Source: DATIBQ01 sp964573395 (lineage in GTDB: Bacteria; Patescibacteriota; Minisyncoccia; Phycocordibacterales; UBA9973). From it: a stretch of 64,000 nucleotides of DNA. Location of the stretch: the NCBI GenBank assembly GCA_964573395.1, contig CAZNJI010000001.1, forward strand, positions 57,433 through 121,432. Direction: 5' to 3'. The position numbers were made by a program, and so were the translations under genes. Below, piece after piece: positions 37,023-45,724 of the stretch (its first letter is position 1; each line of letters begins with the position of its first letter). The notes under the pieces are model-generated. The model was not told where the DNA came from, did not search any database, and worked only from the letters and a program-made list of their open reading frames with translations.

Positions 37023-40016
37023 ATGACATCTCCAGCTTTTGCCGAACTCTATGAAAAGCTCAATCAGGGCCAGAAAAAGGCGGTAGATACGATTGAGGGG
37101 CCGGTAATGGTGATTGCCGGGCCGGGAACCGGCAAAACCCAAGTATTAACGCTGCGCATCGCGAACATCCTTTTAAAGACCGATACGGCTCCAGAGCAAA
37201 TTCTGGCGCTCACCTTTACGGAGAGCGGCGTAGCGGCAATGCGAAAGCGCTTGGCGGCAATTATTGGCGCGCCGGCCTACCGGGTAACCATTACCACCTT
37301 CCATAGCTTCTGCGATGGCATCATTAAGATGTACCCAGAATATTTTCCGCGGATTATCGGTTCGCGGCCGATCACGGAAGTGACCCAGGTGGGCATCATC
37401 GAAAAAATCGTTGATGCGGGCGATTTGAAACTGCTTCGGCCGTGGGGCGACCCGCACCTGTATGTTCGATCGATTCTCTCTGCCATTAGCGACCTCAAGC
37501 GTGAAGGGGTTGTGCCGCGACGGTTTGAAACACTGGTGGCAGAGGCGCATGAGAGCGTTATGCACTCGCCGGATCTCTATCATGAAAAAGGAGCGCACAA
37601 AGGAAAAATGAAGAGTGTGTACGTTGATGAGCTTCGCCGTATCGAAAAAAATAAGGAACTTGCTCTGGTGTACGGTGCGTACGAAAAAGCGCTGGCCGAA
37701 AACCGGCAGTACGATTTCAACGACATGATCGTTGAAGTATTGCTCGCACTTGTTGAGCACGAGCCGCTTTTGCGGATACTCCAGGAAAATTACCAGTATT
37801 TTTTAATCGACGAACACCAAGATACCAACAACGCGCAGAATAAAATCATCGAGCTTCTGGTAAGTTTTCACGATCAACCGAATTTGTTCGTGGTCGGAGA
37901 CGAGAAGCAGGCGATCTTCCGGTTTCAGGGCGCATCGCTTGAAAATTTTTATTACTTCCGCGATCGCTTCCCCGGCGCGATTGAAATTCCGCTCGTAGAA
38001 AATTACCGCTCAACCGGAAGCATTCTCTCGGTAGCGGACAGTTTGCTCGTTGGCCCCGAAAAGCTTCGATCGCAAACGGCAGCAGGCGCGCCGCTGAAGC
38101 TCTACGGGTTCAGTTCGTTCGATGCAGAGCATTTTTTCCTGGCACAAGACGTTAAAGAGCGGATTGCTGCTGGAACTCTACCGGAAGAAATCGCCGTGCT
38201 GTATCGAAGCAATCGCGAAGCATTTGCCGTTGCTGAGGCGCTCAAGAAAAACGGCGTGCCGGTCTCCATTGAATCCGATGGAGATTTACTGAGCGATCGA
38301 GACGTTGCCACGCTCCTGTCGCTGCTGCGAACGGTTGCGTTTTTCGGTAATGACACGCACTTGGTGCCAGTGCTTCATAATCCGCTCTTCGGAATCGATC
38401 CGCTTGATGCCTACCGGCTCATTCGTGTTGCAAGCCAAAAGAGAATCTACAACATGTTCGACATGCTCTACCGGCCGGAACTCTTGGAAGAAGTAAAGGC
38501 AGTGAAGCCCGATTCGATTACCGCGCTTGCCGACCTACTTTCAATGCTGCGCGACCTCTCGGCCAAAGAAACACTCCCGGTAACGTTTGAGCGCGCATTT
38601 GAAGCAAGCGGCCTGTTGAAAACAATGCTTGCGTCTCCTGCCGTATCAAACCGGCTCGAGGCGATCGGAGAGCTCTTTCAAGAGGTGCGGCTTTTTGCCG
38701 AAGAAAACCCGAAAGGCACTTTGGCCGATTTCTTCAGCTATCTTGAGACGGTAGAGGCGCACGGGCTATTTATCAAGAAAACCGCTCCGTCGCGGAAGGC
38801 GGGAATGGTGCGGCTCATGACGGCGCACCGATCGAAAGGGCTCGAATTCGATATCGTCTACATTATCCATGCGACGGCCGGCATTTGGGGAGACCGGAAA
38901 GATCGGGAATTGTTGCCGCTCATTCCGGAAGTGTATAAGCTTCGAGAAGGAGAAGATTCGTTTGATACTGATGCCCAAAACGACGAACGACGGCTGTTCT
39001 ACGTAGCGCTTACCCGCGCCCGAAAAGAAATTATTCTTACCTATTCGGCGACAACGGCGCAGGGACGAGAAGCGATTCTTTCTCCATTTGTGCACGAAAT
39101 CGAGCCGTCCTTAATTGAAACGGTTGCAACTGAGGCGATCGAAGCTCGGTTTAAAAAAGAGTGGCCAAGCACGCTCTCGAACAAAAAAAACAGTGTTCCG
39201 GAAAAAGATATTAGCAACGGCTATGTGAAGGAACTCTTTGATTCGCAGGGGTTTTCCGTTTCTGCGTTGAATAATTTTTTGGAGTGCCCGTGGAAATACT
39301 TTTACCAGAACCTGCTTCGGATTCCGGTAACGCCGAGCATGCAGCAGTACTACGGGCAAGCAATGCATGCGGCAGTGGATGCATTCTTCAAGCGGCGGGT
39401 GGCAGAAGAAACTGATGCGGAATTTTTAGTAAATAGATTTAAGTCCGCGGTGCTCAATCTGCCGATCACTGAGCGCGATACGAATGAATTGCTTCTCAAA
39501 GGCGAGCGTGCGCTTCGCGGTTGGTACGAAGAATCGTTTAGCGACATTTCAGTTGCATATCCAGTTAAAACCGAATTTCGCATTAACGGCGTACTGCTTG
39601 ATGACGTGAAGCTCACCGGCGTGCTCGACCGAATCGACTTTATCGGAGGAAACGACGTGCACGTGATCGACTACAAAACAGGAAAGCCGAAGTCGAGAAA
39701 CGACATTGAGGGGAAAACCAAAACAAGCAATGGCAATTACTACCGCCAGCTCGTGTTCTATAAACTCCTCTTGAGTCTCTATGATAACGGCAAGTACGAA
39801 TTCAAATCGGGAGAACTCAATTTCTTGGAACCGGACGAAAAGGGGAAGTACAAAAAAGAGGTGTTCGAGGTGCCTGATGAAGACGTGGAAGATCTGAAGG
39901 TAACCATCAAAGAGTCGGCTGAAAAAATCAGAAACTTCGCATTTGCTCATGACCGTTGTGATACTCCTGAGTGCGGCTTCTGCTCGCTTCGCAACCTTAT
40001 GTCTTTAGAGGAATAA
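37023..40016 (+). CDS. UvrD/Rep-type helicase fused to a PD-(D/E)XK iron-sulfur nuclease
   Basis: A 997-residue protein. Superfamily 1A helicase motifs cover residues 10-680: GPGTGKTQ (about 38-45), DEHQDTN, GDEKQAIFRFQGA, ENYRST, HRSKGLEFD and VALTRARKE. The C-terminal 260 residues are a RecB/AddB-like nuclease: LECPWKYFYQ, GVLDRIDF, DYKTGK (about 880) and a terminal CDTPECGFC cluster. With the Cys in LECPW these can hold a 4Fe-4S cluster as in AddB/AdnA-type nucleases. The likely role is double-strand-break end processing. CPR genomes often lack RecBCD, so this could be the resection enzyme. The start is leaderless-type. Confidence 0.9.
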   Translation: MTSPAFAELYEKLNQGQKKAVDTIEGPVMVIAGPGTGKTQVLTLRIANILLKTDTAPEQILALTFTESGVAAMRKRLAAIIGAPAYRVTITTFHSFCDGIIKMYPEYFPRIIGSRPITEVTQVGIIEKIVDAGDLKLLRPWGDPHLYVRSILSAISDLKREGVVPRRFETLVAEAHESVMHSPDLYHEKGAHKGKMKSVYVDELRRIEKNKELALVYGAYEKALAENRQYDFNDMIVEVLLALVEHEPLLRILQENYQYFLIDEHQDTNNAQNKIIELLVSFHDQPNLFVVGDEKQAIFRFQGASLENFYYFRDRFPGAIEIPLVENYRSTGSILSVADSLLVGPEKLRSQTAAGAPLKLYGFSSFDAEHFFLAQDVKERIAAGTLPEEIAVLYRSNREAFAVAEALKKNGVPVSIESDGDLLSDRDVATLLSLLRTVAFFGNDTHLVPVLHNPLFGIDPLDAYRLIRVASQKRIYNMFDMLYRPELLEEVKAVKPDSITALADLLSMLRDLSAKETLPVTFERAFEASGLLKTMLASPAVSNRLEAIGELFQEVRLFAEENPKGTLADFFSYLETVEAHGLFIKKTAPSRKAGMVRLMTAHRSKGLEFDIVYIIHATAGIWGDRKDRELLPLIPEVYKLREGEDSFDTDAQNDERRLFYVALTRARKEIILTYSATTAQGREAILSPFVHEIEPSLIETVATEAIEARFKKEWPSTLSNKKNSVPEKDISNGYVKELFDSQGFSVSALNNFLECPWKYFYQNLLRIPVTPSMQQYYGQAMHAAVDAFFKRRVAEETDAEFLVNRFKSAVLNLPITERDTNELLLKGERALRGWYEESFSDISVAYPVKTEFRINGVLLDDVKLTGVLDRIDFIGGNDVHVIDYKTGKPKSRNDIEGKTKTSNGNYYRQLVFYKLLLSLYDNGKYEFKSGELNFLEPDEKGKYKKEVFEVPDEDVEDLKVTIKESAEKIRNFAFAHDRCDTPECGFCSLRNLMSLEE

Positions 40017-40040
40017 GCTTTTTATTGAGTAATTTGCCAC

Positions 40041-40069
40041 TTGGAAAAACTGAAAAAACTTGCTATACT
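40041..40069 (+). promoter_or_regulatory. gyrB promoter
   Basis: TTGGAA at 40041-40046, a 17-base spacer and TATACT at 40064-40069. Transcription should start near 40076, leaving a leader of about 40 bases. Confidence 0.7.
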
Positions 40070-40082
40070 GAATCATCAATTT

Positions 40083-40107
40083 AAGCTTATTTTCTAAGCT
40101 TTTTATT
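40083..40107 (+). promoter_or_regulatory. Hairpin in gyrB leader
   Basis: AAGCTTA (40083-40089) pairs with TAAGCTT (40095-40101) around a five-base loop and is followed by TTTATTT. In the short gyrB leader it may be a weak attenuator or a structure near the start codon. The function is unproven. Confidence 0.4.
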
Positions 40108-40117
40108 TAAAACAGCA

Positions 40118-42175
40118 GTGGCAAAAGAGACCTCAAAAAAAGCATACGGTGCAGAGCAAATTTCGGTCCTTGAAGGGCTTGAGCCGGTGCGCCGCCGCCC
40201 GGGCATGTACATCGGCTCTACGGGAGCCGACGGCCTCCATCATCTGGTATGGGAAATCTTCGACAACTCGCGCGATGAAGCGATGGGCGGCTACGCAAGC
40301 CACATTGAAGTAACGCTCCTTCCGAACGACACGGTACGCATCGTTGATAACGGCCGCGGCATTCCGGTAGATATTCATCCAAAAACAAAAGTTTCGGCGC
40401 TTGAAACGGTAATGACCACGCTCCACGCCGGAGGAAAATTCGGTGGCGAAGGATCGGGGTATAAAGTCTCCGGAGGCTTGCACGGCGTCGGTGCATCGGT
40501 GGTGAATGCGCTTTCAAACTATACTCGGGCTGAAGTGCACAAAGACGGCGCAGTGTGGGTGCAGGAATACGCGCGTGGAGAAAAGAAGGCGAATGTCAAA
40601 AAGGTTGGCACAACCAAGGAAAACGGAACCATCATCACCTTCCAGCCTGACGAAACTATTTTTAAAGAAGGGGTTCGGTTCGATTGGAAAACGATTGTCG
40701 ACCGCATGCGCCAGCAGGCGTACTTGGTAAAGCGGCTCCGCATTACGGTCATTGATGCGCGCGAGGCAAAGGAAAAGATTGATCCGACCAAAATATTCTG
40801 GCTGAAAGAGCTCGGCCTTGAAGTGCCCAGCCAAACTTACTACTTCGAAGGCGGGCTTGTTTCCTTGGTAACGCACTACAATAGCCACCAGAAGCCGATT
40901 CACGAAACCATTTTTTATTGCGAGAAAGAAATCGATAATGTTGGCGTAGAAATCGCACTGCAGTACGTTGACGATATTACGCCTCGCATCGTTCCATTTG
41001 CGAACAACATTTACAACCCTGAAGCGGGAACGCACGTGACCGGTTTTAAAACAGCCCTTACTCGCCTTTTGAATACCTACGGAAAGAAAAACAATCTGAT
41101 TAAGGAATCAGACGGTGGGTTTACCGGCGACGACGTTTTGGAAGGATTAACGGCGGTGGTTTCCGTAAAGCTTGCTGAAATTCAGTTCGAAGGGCAGACG
41201 AAAGCGAAGCTCGGCTCAACGGAAGCACAAGGTGCAACCGCAACCGCGTTTGGCGATGCATTTGCAACATTTTTGGAAGAACATCCAGACGAAGCAAAAG
41301 CGATTATCATGAAATCGCTGTTGGCACTTCGCGCCCGCAAAGCAGCTAAGGCAGCGAAAGATTCTATTTTGCGAAAAGGAGCGCTTGAGGGCATGACTTT
41401 GCCAGGAAAGCTTGCCGACTGCCAGACGAAAGATGCAGAAGATGCAGAACTGTTTATTGTTGAGGGAGATTCCGCTGGAGGCTCGGCAAAGCAGGGTCGT
41501 GATCGTACCATTCAGGCTGTGCTTCCCCTTCGCGGAAAAATTTTGAACGTTGAACGAGCGCGACTCGATAAAATGCTTGCTTCGAAAGAAGTGAAGTCAC
41601 TCGTGATTGCGATGGGAACGTCGATTGGTGATACGTTTGATATTGAACGGATGCGCTACCATAAAATCATCATTGCGACCGATGCGGACGTTGACGGCTC
41701 GCACATTACCACGCTCTTGCTCACGCTTTTTTACCGCTATTTCCGCGAGGTTATCGAAGCCGGATACATTTACATTGCCCAGCCGCCGCTCTACAAGATT
41801 AAAAAAGGAAAAGAAACATTTTATGCATACAACGATGAGCAGAAGGCGAAGATTATCGGTGCCGATGTAGAAATAGGAGAGATTCAGGAAATTGCGCCAG
41901 GAGAACAAGAAGAAGAAACTGAGGAAGAGGGGGAGGAAAAGAAAACAAAGAAAGCGCCAAAAATTTCAATTCAACGATACAAAGGTTTGGGAGAAATGAA
42001 CCCTGAAGAGCTGTGGGAGACAACGATGGATCCAAGCCGTCGCGTCATTAAGCAGGTGATAATCGAAGATGCCGAAGAGGCAAACTCGGTGTTCGACATT
42101 CTGATGGGAACCGAAGTAGCGCCGCGCAAGAGCTTCATTCAATCGAACGCAAAGCTTGCAAATCTCGACATATAA
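40118..42175 (+). CDS. gyrB: DNA gyrase subunit B
   Basis: A 685-residue type IIA topoisomerase ATPase/TOPRIM subunit that introduces negative supercoils with GyrA. Landmarks: RRRPGMYIGST, WEIFDNSRDEAMGGY, VSGGLHGVGASVVNALS, the TOPRIM EGDSAGGSAKQGRDR, LRGKILNVE, DADVDGSHI and the RYKGLGEMNPEELWETT tail. A Glu-rich insertion (about residues 595-615) precedes the tail, and the large E. coli-type insert is absent. The start is GTG, without Shine-Dalgarno motif. A ParE assignment cannot be ruled out from sequence alone. The gene stands alone, not beside dnaA or recF. Confidence 0.93.
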   Translation: MAKETSKKAYGAEQISVLEGLEPVRRRPGMYIGSTGADGLHHLVWEIFDNSRDEAMGGYASHIEVTLLPNDTVRIVDNGRGIPVDIHPKTKVSALETVMTTLHAGGKFGGEGSGYKVSGGLHGVGASVVNALSNYTRAEVHKDGAVWVQEYARGEKKANVKKVGTTKENGTIITFQPDETIFKEGVRFDWKTIVDRMRQQAYLVKRLRITVIDAREAKEKIDPTKIFWLKELGLEVPSQTYYFEGGLVSLVTHYNSHQKPIHETIFYCEKEIDNVGVEIALQYVDDITPRIVPFANNIYNPEAGTHVTGFKTALTRLLNTYGKKNNLIKESDGGFTGDDVLEGLTAVVSVKLAEIQFEGQTKAKLGSTEAQGATATAFGDAFATFLEEHPDEAKAIIMKSLLALRARKAAKAAKDSILRKGALEGMTLPGKLADCQTKDAEDAELFIVEGDSAGGSAKQGRDRTIQAVLPLRGKILNVERARLDKMLASKEVKSLVIAMGTSIGDTFDIERMRYHKIIIATDADVDGSHITTLLLTLFYRYFREVIEAGYIYIAQPPLYKIKKGKETFYAYNDEQKAKIIGADVEIGEIQEIAPGEQEEETEEEGEEKKTKKAPKISIQRYKGLGEMNPEELWETTMDPSRRVIKQVIIEDAEEANSVFDILMGTEVAPRKSFIQSNAKLANLDI

Positions 42176-42204
42176 AAAACCCTCTTCATTAGAAGAGGGT
42201 TTTT
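42175..42204. terminator. Bidirectional terminator
   Basis: A 13-base-pair stem (42175-42187 with 42192-42204) and four-base loop between gyrB and the convergent small gene. Confidence 0.9.
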
Positions 42205-42206
42205 CT

Positions 42207-42749
42207 TTACTCGATACAGTGGTTTTTGATGCTAAACATCGGCGAACCGATTTTTTCAGATAGTTGAATGATTTGGTGTCCATTAGTAGGGACAAACCAG
42301 TCGCTCCGAGGGAGAATAAAAACTTTTGTCCCAACGGGCTTTTTCTCTAGTTCTTTTGGCACAGCAGTTTTATTTTCATTTCTCTTCAGGGTATTGCCGC
42401 GAAGGAATACTCCTCCAACTTCCACTTTCACCTCTTTGTCGGTAATGAAGTCTACTGTCGGGACTATATCATCTGCAGTAATTTTTTTCTTCAATCTTCC
42501 TACTGAAAGCGTAAGCTCGAATTCCGTTTGTTTTGTTGGTTTTGTGGCAGTAAATGCTGGTTCGCCATACTTGAGGCCGCATTTTTCACAACTGAAACCG
42601 ATGCTTGCAACCCACGAAGGTGTATGGCTTCCGGGACCAATAATGCCATTATTTTTGCCGAATTTTACGGTAAAAATCTCAACAATGTTTCCCTTTTTAC
42701 AGAAGCATTTTTTACCTGTATCTCTATATACTTTTTCAATTTTTTCCAT
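42207..42749 (-). CDS. Zinc-ribbon-like protein of unknown function
   Basis: About 180 residues. The N-terminal part has a C-x-C pair (CFCKKG) and later C-x-x-C (FSCEKCGLKYG), suggesting a zinc-binding knuckle. The rest is beta-rich and basic, with no recognised domain. The ATG at 42749 is preferred because the protein then begins MEKIEKVYRDTG. An alternative ATG lies at 42776. It is convergent with gyrB. Function unknown. Confidence 0.6.
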   Translation of the reverse strand: MEKIEKVYRDTGKKCFCKKGNIVEIFTVKFGKNNGIIGPGSHTPSWVASIGFSCEKCGLKYGEPAFTATKPTKQTEFELTLSVGRLKKKITADDIVPTVDFITDKEVKVEVGGVFLRGNTLKRNENKTAVPKELEKKPVGTKVFILPRSDWFVPTNGHQIIQLSEKIGSPMFSIKNHCIE

Positions 42750-42792
42750 AAAAACAAATTTTCCTGACAGTACCACTTTATTCCTGGAAAGT

Positions 42793-42817
42793 AAAATCCC
42801 AGCCAGGCTGGGATTTT
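42793..42817. terminator. Bidirectional terminator
   Basis: AAAATCCCAGCC and GGCTGGGATTTT form the stem. It lies directly past the end of the 62-residue minus-strand gene. Confidence 0.8.
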
Positions 42818-42820
42818 TTA

Positions 42821-43009
42821 CTATTTCAACTCTGATTTAATGAGGAACTGTAGCTCTTTGATGTGGGATTCTTTGTCACGCGCCATTTTCTTCCAAAAAT
42901 CCTTCATTGCATCGGTTCCCGCTTCTTCAATATAGTACTTTTGAATCCGCCATAGGCTTTTGGATTCCTGGGTCAGCTGGTTTATGAGGTTGTAGGTGTT
43001 GTTATCCAT
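42821..43009 (-). CDS. Small helical protein, unknown
   Basis: A 62-residue, mostly alpha-helical, charged protein (ESKSLWRIQKYYIEEAG, then a KKMARDKESHIKEL helix). It looks like a two-helix bundle, possibly ferritin-like in style, but no function can be assigned. The ATG at 43009 is six bases after a minus-strand TATACT box (43021-43016), so the start is supported and probably leaderless. Confidence 0.75.
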   Translation of the reverse strand: MDNNTYNLINQLTQESKSLWRIQKYYIEEAGTDAMKDFWKKMARDKESHIKELQFLIKSELK

Positions 43010-43015
43010 AGCGGA

Positions 43016-43056
43016 AGTATAGCACTCGTTGACAGGGGGTGCATACTTGGTATAGT
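43016..43056. promoter_or_regulatory. Divergent promoters
   Basis: On the plus strand, TTGACA at 43029-43034, a 16-base spacer and TATAGT at 43051-43056 serve the gene at 43076. On the minus strand, TATACT (43021-43016) serves the gene starting at 43009. Confidence 0.7.
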
Positions 43057-43075
43057 CGAAACAAACCCATATACC

Positions 43076-43435
43076 ATGAGTACATTCAATGTTCTCTTAG
43101 TTCACGGTGGTGAGCCAGGTCTTGATAAAATGAAGCAAAAGATCCTGGATGTTTTACCGGAGTTGGAAGACGTGAAGGGTATTAAATCTACCGACAGAAG
43201 TTTTTTATTCGAAAGATTAAGCGAGGAAGGCAGGGTATTTGACGCAATTATCTTTACGGAAGAAGCGCGAATGAAACAGTGGTTTTTCCTGCGAATGATG
43301 AAAGCGTACAAGCCACGAGAGGTTGTGTTGGTAGGAGATAGAAAAAATGACGGCATCAGCATTGCAGACGAACAGGTTTTTATCGTTAATGACATAACAG
43401 ATTGGAAAACCAATCTCTATTCATTAAAAAATTGA
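43076..43435 (+). CDS. Small alpha/beta protein, unknown
   Basis: A 119-residue protein with alternating strands and helices (FNVLLVHGG, FDAIIFTEEAR, REVVLVGDR, EQVFIVND), a layout like a response-regulator receiver or flavodoxin-like fold. The phosphorylatable Asp pocket is not evident. It has its own promoter and terminator, so it is probably a monocistronic gene. Function unknown. Confidence 0.7.
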   Translation: MSTFNVLLVHGGEPGLDKMKQKILDVLPELEDVKGIKSTDRSFLFERLSEEGRVFDAIIFTEEARMKQWFFLRMMKAYKPREVVLVGDRKNDGISIADEQVFIVNDITDWKTNLYSLKN

Positions 43436-43451
43436 ATTCACCACTACAAAG

Positions 43452-43479
43452 AAAAAGATGGGGCCGGTCCCATCTTTTT
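43452..43479. terminator. Bidirectional terminator
   Basis: AAAAAGATGGG and CCCATCTTTTT form the stem around a six-base GC-rich loop, between the small gene and the convergent thrS. Confidence 0.85.
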
Positions 43480-44718
43480 TTATTTCCGTTCTTTTATTTC
43501 CGTTACGAGTTTTGAGACAAGGTCGTCTCTTGAAACAGAAACTTTTTCCCCATTGCGCAGTTCAAGTGTATAATTTCCCGATTCAATTTCCTTGTCTCCA
43601 ATAACAAGCAGGTACGGAATTTTTTCTTGCTTTGCATTCCGCACTTTCTTTCCGAGCGTTTCGTTTGACGTGTCGATTTCAGCTCGAATTTCAACCTCTT
43701 TCAGTATGTCAAAAATCCCTTGTGCATATGAGACATGCTTTTCTGAAATTGGGAGAATTGCAATTTGCACCGGCGAAAGCCAGAGGGGAAATGCGCCTTC
43801 GTACTTTTCAATAAGGAATGCCATAATGCGTTCGATTGCGCCGATAGACGAGCGGTGCACCACAAAACATTCATGGTCTTTGCCGTCTTCGCCGGTGTAT
43901 GTTAAATGAAAGCGCTCTGGCATGCAGAAGTCGTATTGCACGGTGAATGCAGTATCTTCTTTGCCGTTTACATTTTTCATTTGAATATCAATTTTTGGTC
44001 CGTAGAATGCTGCTTCGTCTTTTGCTTCTTCAAATTTTGATCCGCGTGTTTGCATTAGCGTTCGAAGGAGTGCTTCGCCTTTTTCCCACGCTTCATCATT
44101 TTTGTAATACTTTTCTGTATTTGCTCGATCACCAAGCGAAAGGCGGTAGCGGTAATCAATATCAAGCGTAAGGCCAAATACGCTGGTAACATATTCAATA
44201 AGATCAAGCGCTTTTCCAATTTCCTCTACCGCTTGTTCTTCGTTTGCGCAGATGATATGTGCATCAGCAAGGCAGAATGAACGAACGCGCTGGAGCCCCA
44301 TGAGCTCACCTGATTGCTCGTACCGATAGAGCTGTGCGAGCTCTGCAATGCGCATGGGAAGTTCTCGATAGCTATGCGGTTTCGAAAGATAGAGCTCGAA
44401 GTGGTGCGGACAGGTCATCGGGCGAAGCATGAACTCTTCGTCATCAATCACAATCGGTGCGTACATCGAATCTTTATAGTGGGGGTAATGCCCTGATTTT
44501 TTATAGAGATCGAGTTTCGCGATATCAGGCGTTTTTACGTGAAGGTATCCGCGGCGAATTTCCTCGTCGATGATAAACCGCTCGAGTTCGCGGCGGATCG
44601 TCGCACCTTTTGGAAGCCATAATGGCAGTCCTTTTCCAACTGTATCGGAGAAGGTGAATAGCTCGAGTTCACGCCCAAGGCGCTTATGATCCCGGCTGGA
44701 TTCCGTATTATCAGACAT
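43480..44718 (-). CDS. thrS: Threonyl-tRNA synthetase lacking TGS and editing domains
   Basis: A 412-residue class II synthetase that charges tRNA-Thr. It begins at the catalytic core (DHKRLGRELELFTFSD) and ends with the anticodon-binding domain (LSPVQIAILPISEKH). The usual N-terminal TGS and editing (N2) domains, about 220 residues, are absent. Motif 2 (YRYEQSGELMGLQRVRSF), the zinc ligands in RPMTCPHH and VVHRSSIGAIERI, and DAHIIC are present. The start at 44718 is chosen because a TATAGT box (44731-44726) lies seven bases before it. An in-frame ATG at 44763 is upstream of that box. Without editing, mischarged Ser-tRNA-Thr would need a separate trans editor. Confidence 0.92.
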   Translation of the reverse strand: MSDNTESSRDHKRLGRELELFTFSDTVGKGLPLWLPKGATIRRELERFIIDEEIRRGYLHVKTPDIAKLDLYKKSGHYPHYKDSMYAPIVIDDEEFMLRPMTCPHHFELYLSKPHSYRELPMRIAELAQLYRYEQSGELMGLQRVRSFCLADAHIICANEEQAVEEIGKALDLIEYVTSVFGLTLDIDYRYRLSLGDRANTEKYYKNDEAWEKGEALLRTLMQTRGSKFEEAKDEAAFYGPKIDIQMKNVNGKEDTAFTVQYDFCMPERFHLTYTGEDGKDHECFVVHRSSIGAIERIMAFLIEKYEGAFPLWLSPVQIAILPISEKHVSYAQGIFDILKEVEIRAEIDTSNETLGKKVRNAKQEKIPYLLVIGDKEIESGNYTLELRNGEKVSVSRDDLVSKLVTEIKERK

Positions 44719-44725
44719 GTCAAAA

Positions 44726-44731
44726 ACTATA
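44726..44731 (-). promoter_or_regulatory. -10 box (TATAGT), leaderless start of thrS
   Basis: It lies seven bases before the chosen ATG and decides the start against the longer frame. Confidence 0.6.
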
Positions 44732-44756
44732 GCATTTGTAACGATTTTTTGCTTAC

Positions 44757-44784
44757 TTGACAAATCTTGTTTTTTAAGTACATT
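44757..44784 (+). promoter_or_regulatory. Sigma70-type promoter
   Basis: TTGACA at 44757-44762, a 16-base spacer and TACATT at 44779-44784. The leader then contains AAGGAG at 44801-44806, five bases before the ATG at 44812, the only textbook Shine-Dalgarno in the window. Confidence 0.6.
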
Positions 44785-44811
44785 TTGTGTAAATCAAAAA
44801 AAGGAGTAGTC

Positions 44812-45393
44812 ATGATGTCTACCATCCAAACTCAAATCCTTGTAACGAACGAGGATTATGAAAAGTACATTAAAACCTTTCCACCAGAAAGAAAAACAGA
44901 ACTTCGCTTCCCTTCTTCTACTGCCTTTACGAAAAGGTATGGAGTAACCACTATTGGCATATTTGATCGAAAAGAAGGTCTGTATGTCCTCGTTCCATAC
45001 TTTGTCAGCAAATCACATGAGGAATCCATTGATCCCAATGTTAGAGATACACCAGACCTGATGGCTAGATTTTGCATACTGAATGAAACTGGTCTGGAAG
45101 TAAAAGGAAAAGTTGTCCAACTCGGGAATCACTTTTCGGTAAAAAATACAGATGATAGTGTCCCTGAAGATTACTTTCATCGATATGTGATGCTTGCTGA
45201 TGGACTGGAAGGTGAATTGCTGACCGAGGAACAAGTTGTATCGGAAAAGAATGGCGCGCCGGTATTGGTGCACGAACGGCTGCTTCCTCGTATCTTTGAG
45301 GAGCAGACTATCGTGGAAGGAGAATTGAGGCGGCATCGGCAGTATTATGCCTATGAACGGCTCAAAAGCGATTATCTATTAGTGAAGTGGTGA
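44812..45393 (+). CDS. Protein of unknown function
   Basis: A 193-residue soluble protein with no recognised domain. It has a charged, mixed alpha/beta composition (TNEDYEKYIKTFPPERK, TKRYGVTTIGIFDRKEGLYVLVPYF) and no signal or membrane segment. The start follows a perfect AAGGAG at ideal spacing, exceptional in this window, and the gene ends at TGA. The longer frame from 44767 would begin inside the promoter and is rejected. A terminator follows. Confidence 0.7.
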   Translation: MMSTIQTQILVTNEDYEKYIKTFPPERKTELRFPSSTAFTKRYGVTTIGIFDRKEGLYVLVPYFVSKSHEESIDPNVRDTPDLMARFCILNETGLEVKGKVVQLGNHFSVKNTDDSVPEDYFHRYVMLADGLEGELLTEEQVVSEKNGAPVLVHERLLPRIFEEQTIVEGELRRHRQYYAYERLKSDYLLVKW

Positions 45394-45403
45394 GGAACGG
45401 TTC

Positions 45404-45438
45404 AAGCCCTTTCTGATTTTTCAGATAAGGGCTTTTTT
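45404..45438 (+). terminator. Rho-independent terminator
   Basis: AAGCCCT with AGGGCTT, plus an inner TCTGA/TCAGA stem, followed by a T run. Confidence 0.85.
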
Positions 45439-45461
45439 ATTTACATTTTCAAAAAATACGC

Positions 45462-45467
45462 TATGAT
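45462..45467 (+). promoter_or_regulatory. -10 box (TATGAT), leaderless start of rpmF
   Basis: It lies nine bases before the ATG at 45477. TTTACA at 45440-45445 with a 16-base spacer is a likely -35 box. Confidence 0.6.
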
Positions 45468-45476
45468 GCTCTTTAT

Positions 45477-45692
45477 ATGGTAGTTCGAATGAGACACACG
45501 CGTGCACATACGGCAAACCGCCGGTCGCACCATGCGCTGAAAAGCCCAGCGCTTTCAACCGATACGAAATCAGGAAAAGTGCACCTCCGCCACCGCGCAT
45601 CGAAGGATGGCATGTATAAAGGACGAGCAGTACTTGATCCAGTAAAGAAAATTGAGAAAAAGCAGAAAAAAGCTGCCGGCAAGAAAAAATAA
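45477..45692 (+). CDS. rpmF: 50S ribosomal protein bL32, zinc-free form
   Basis: A 71-residue basic protein. It shows the L32 pattern [19 protein letters not shown] and [15 protein letters not shown], with a Lys-rich tail. The four cysteines of zinc-type L32 are absent, replaced by Thr, Ser and Asp. It is followed 32 bases later by nusB, with which it may be cotranscribed. Confidence 0.8.
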   Translation: MVVRMRHTRAHTANRRSHHALKSPALSTDTKSGKVHLRHRASKDGMYKGRAVLDPVKKIEKKQKKAAGKKK

Positions 45693-45724
45693 TTATTAAC
45701 GTTAGAAGTTCTTTTTAATCAAAA

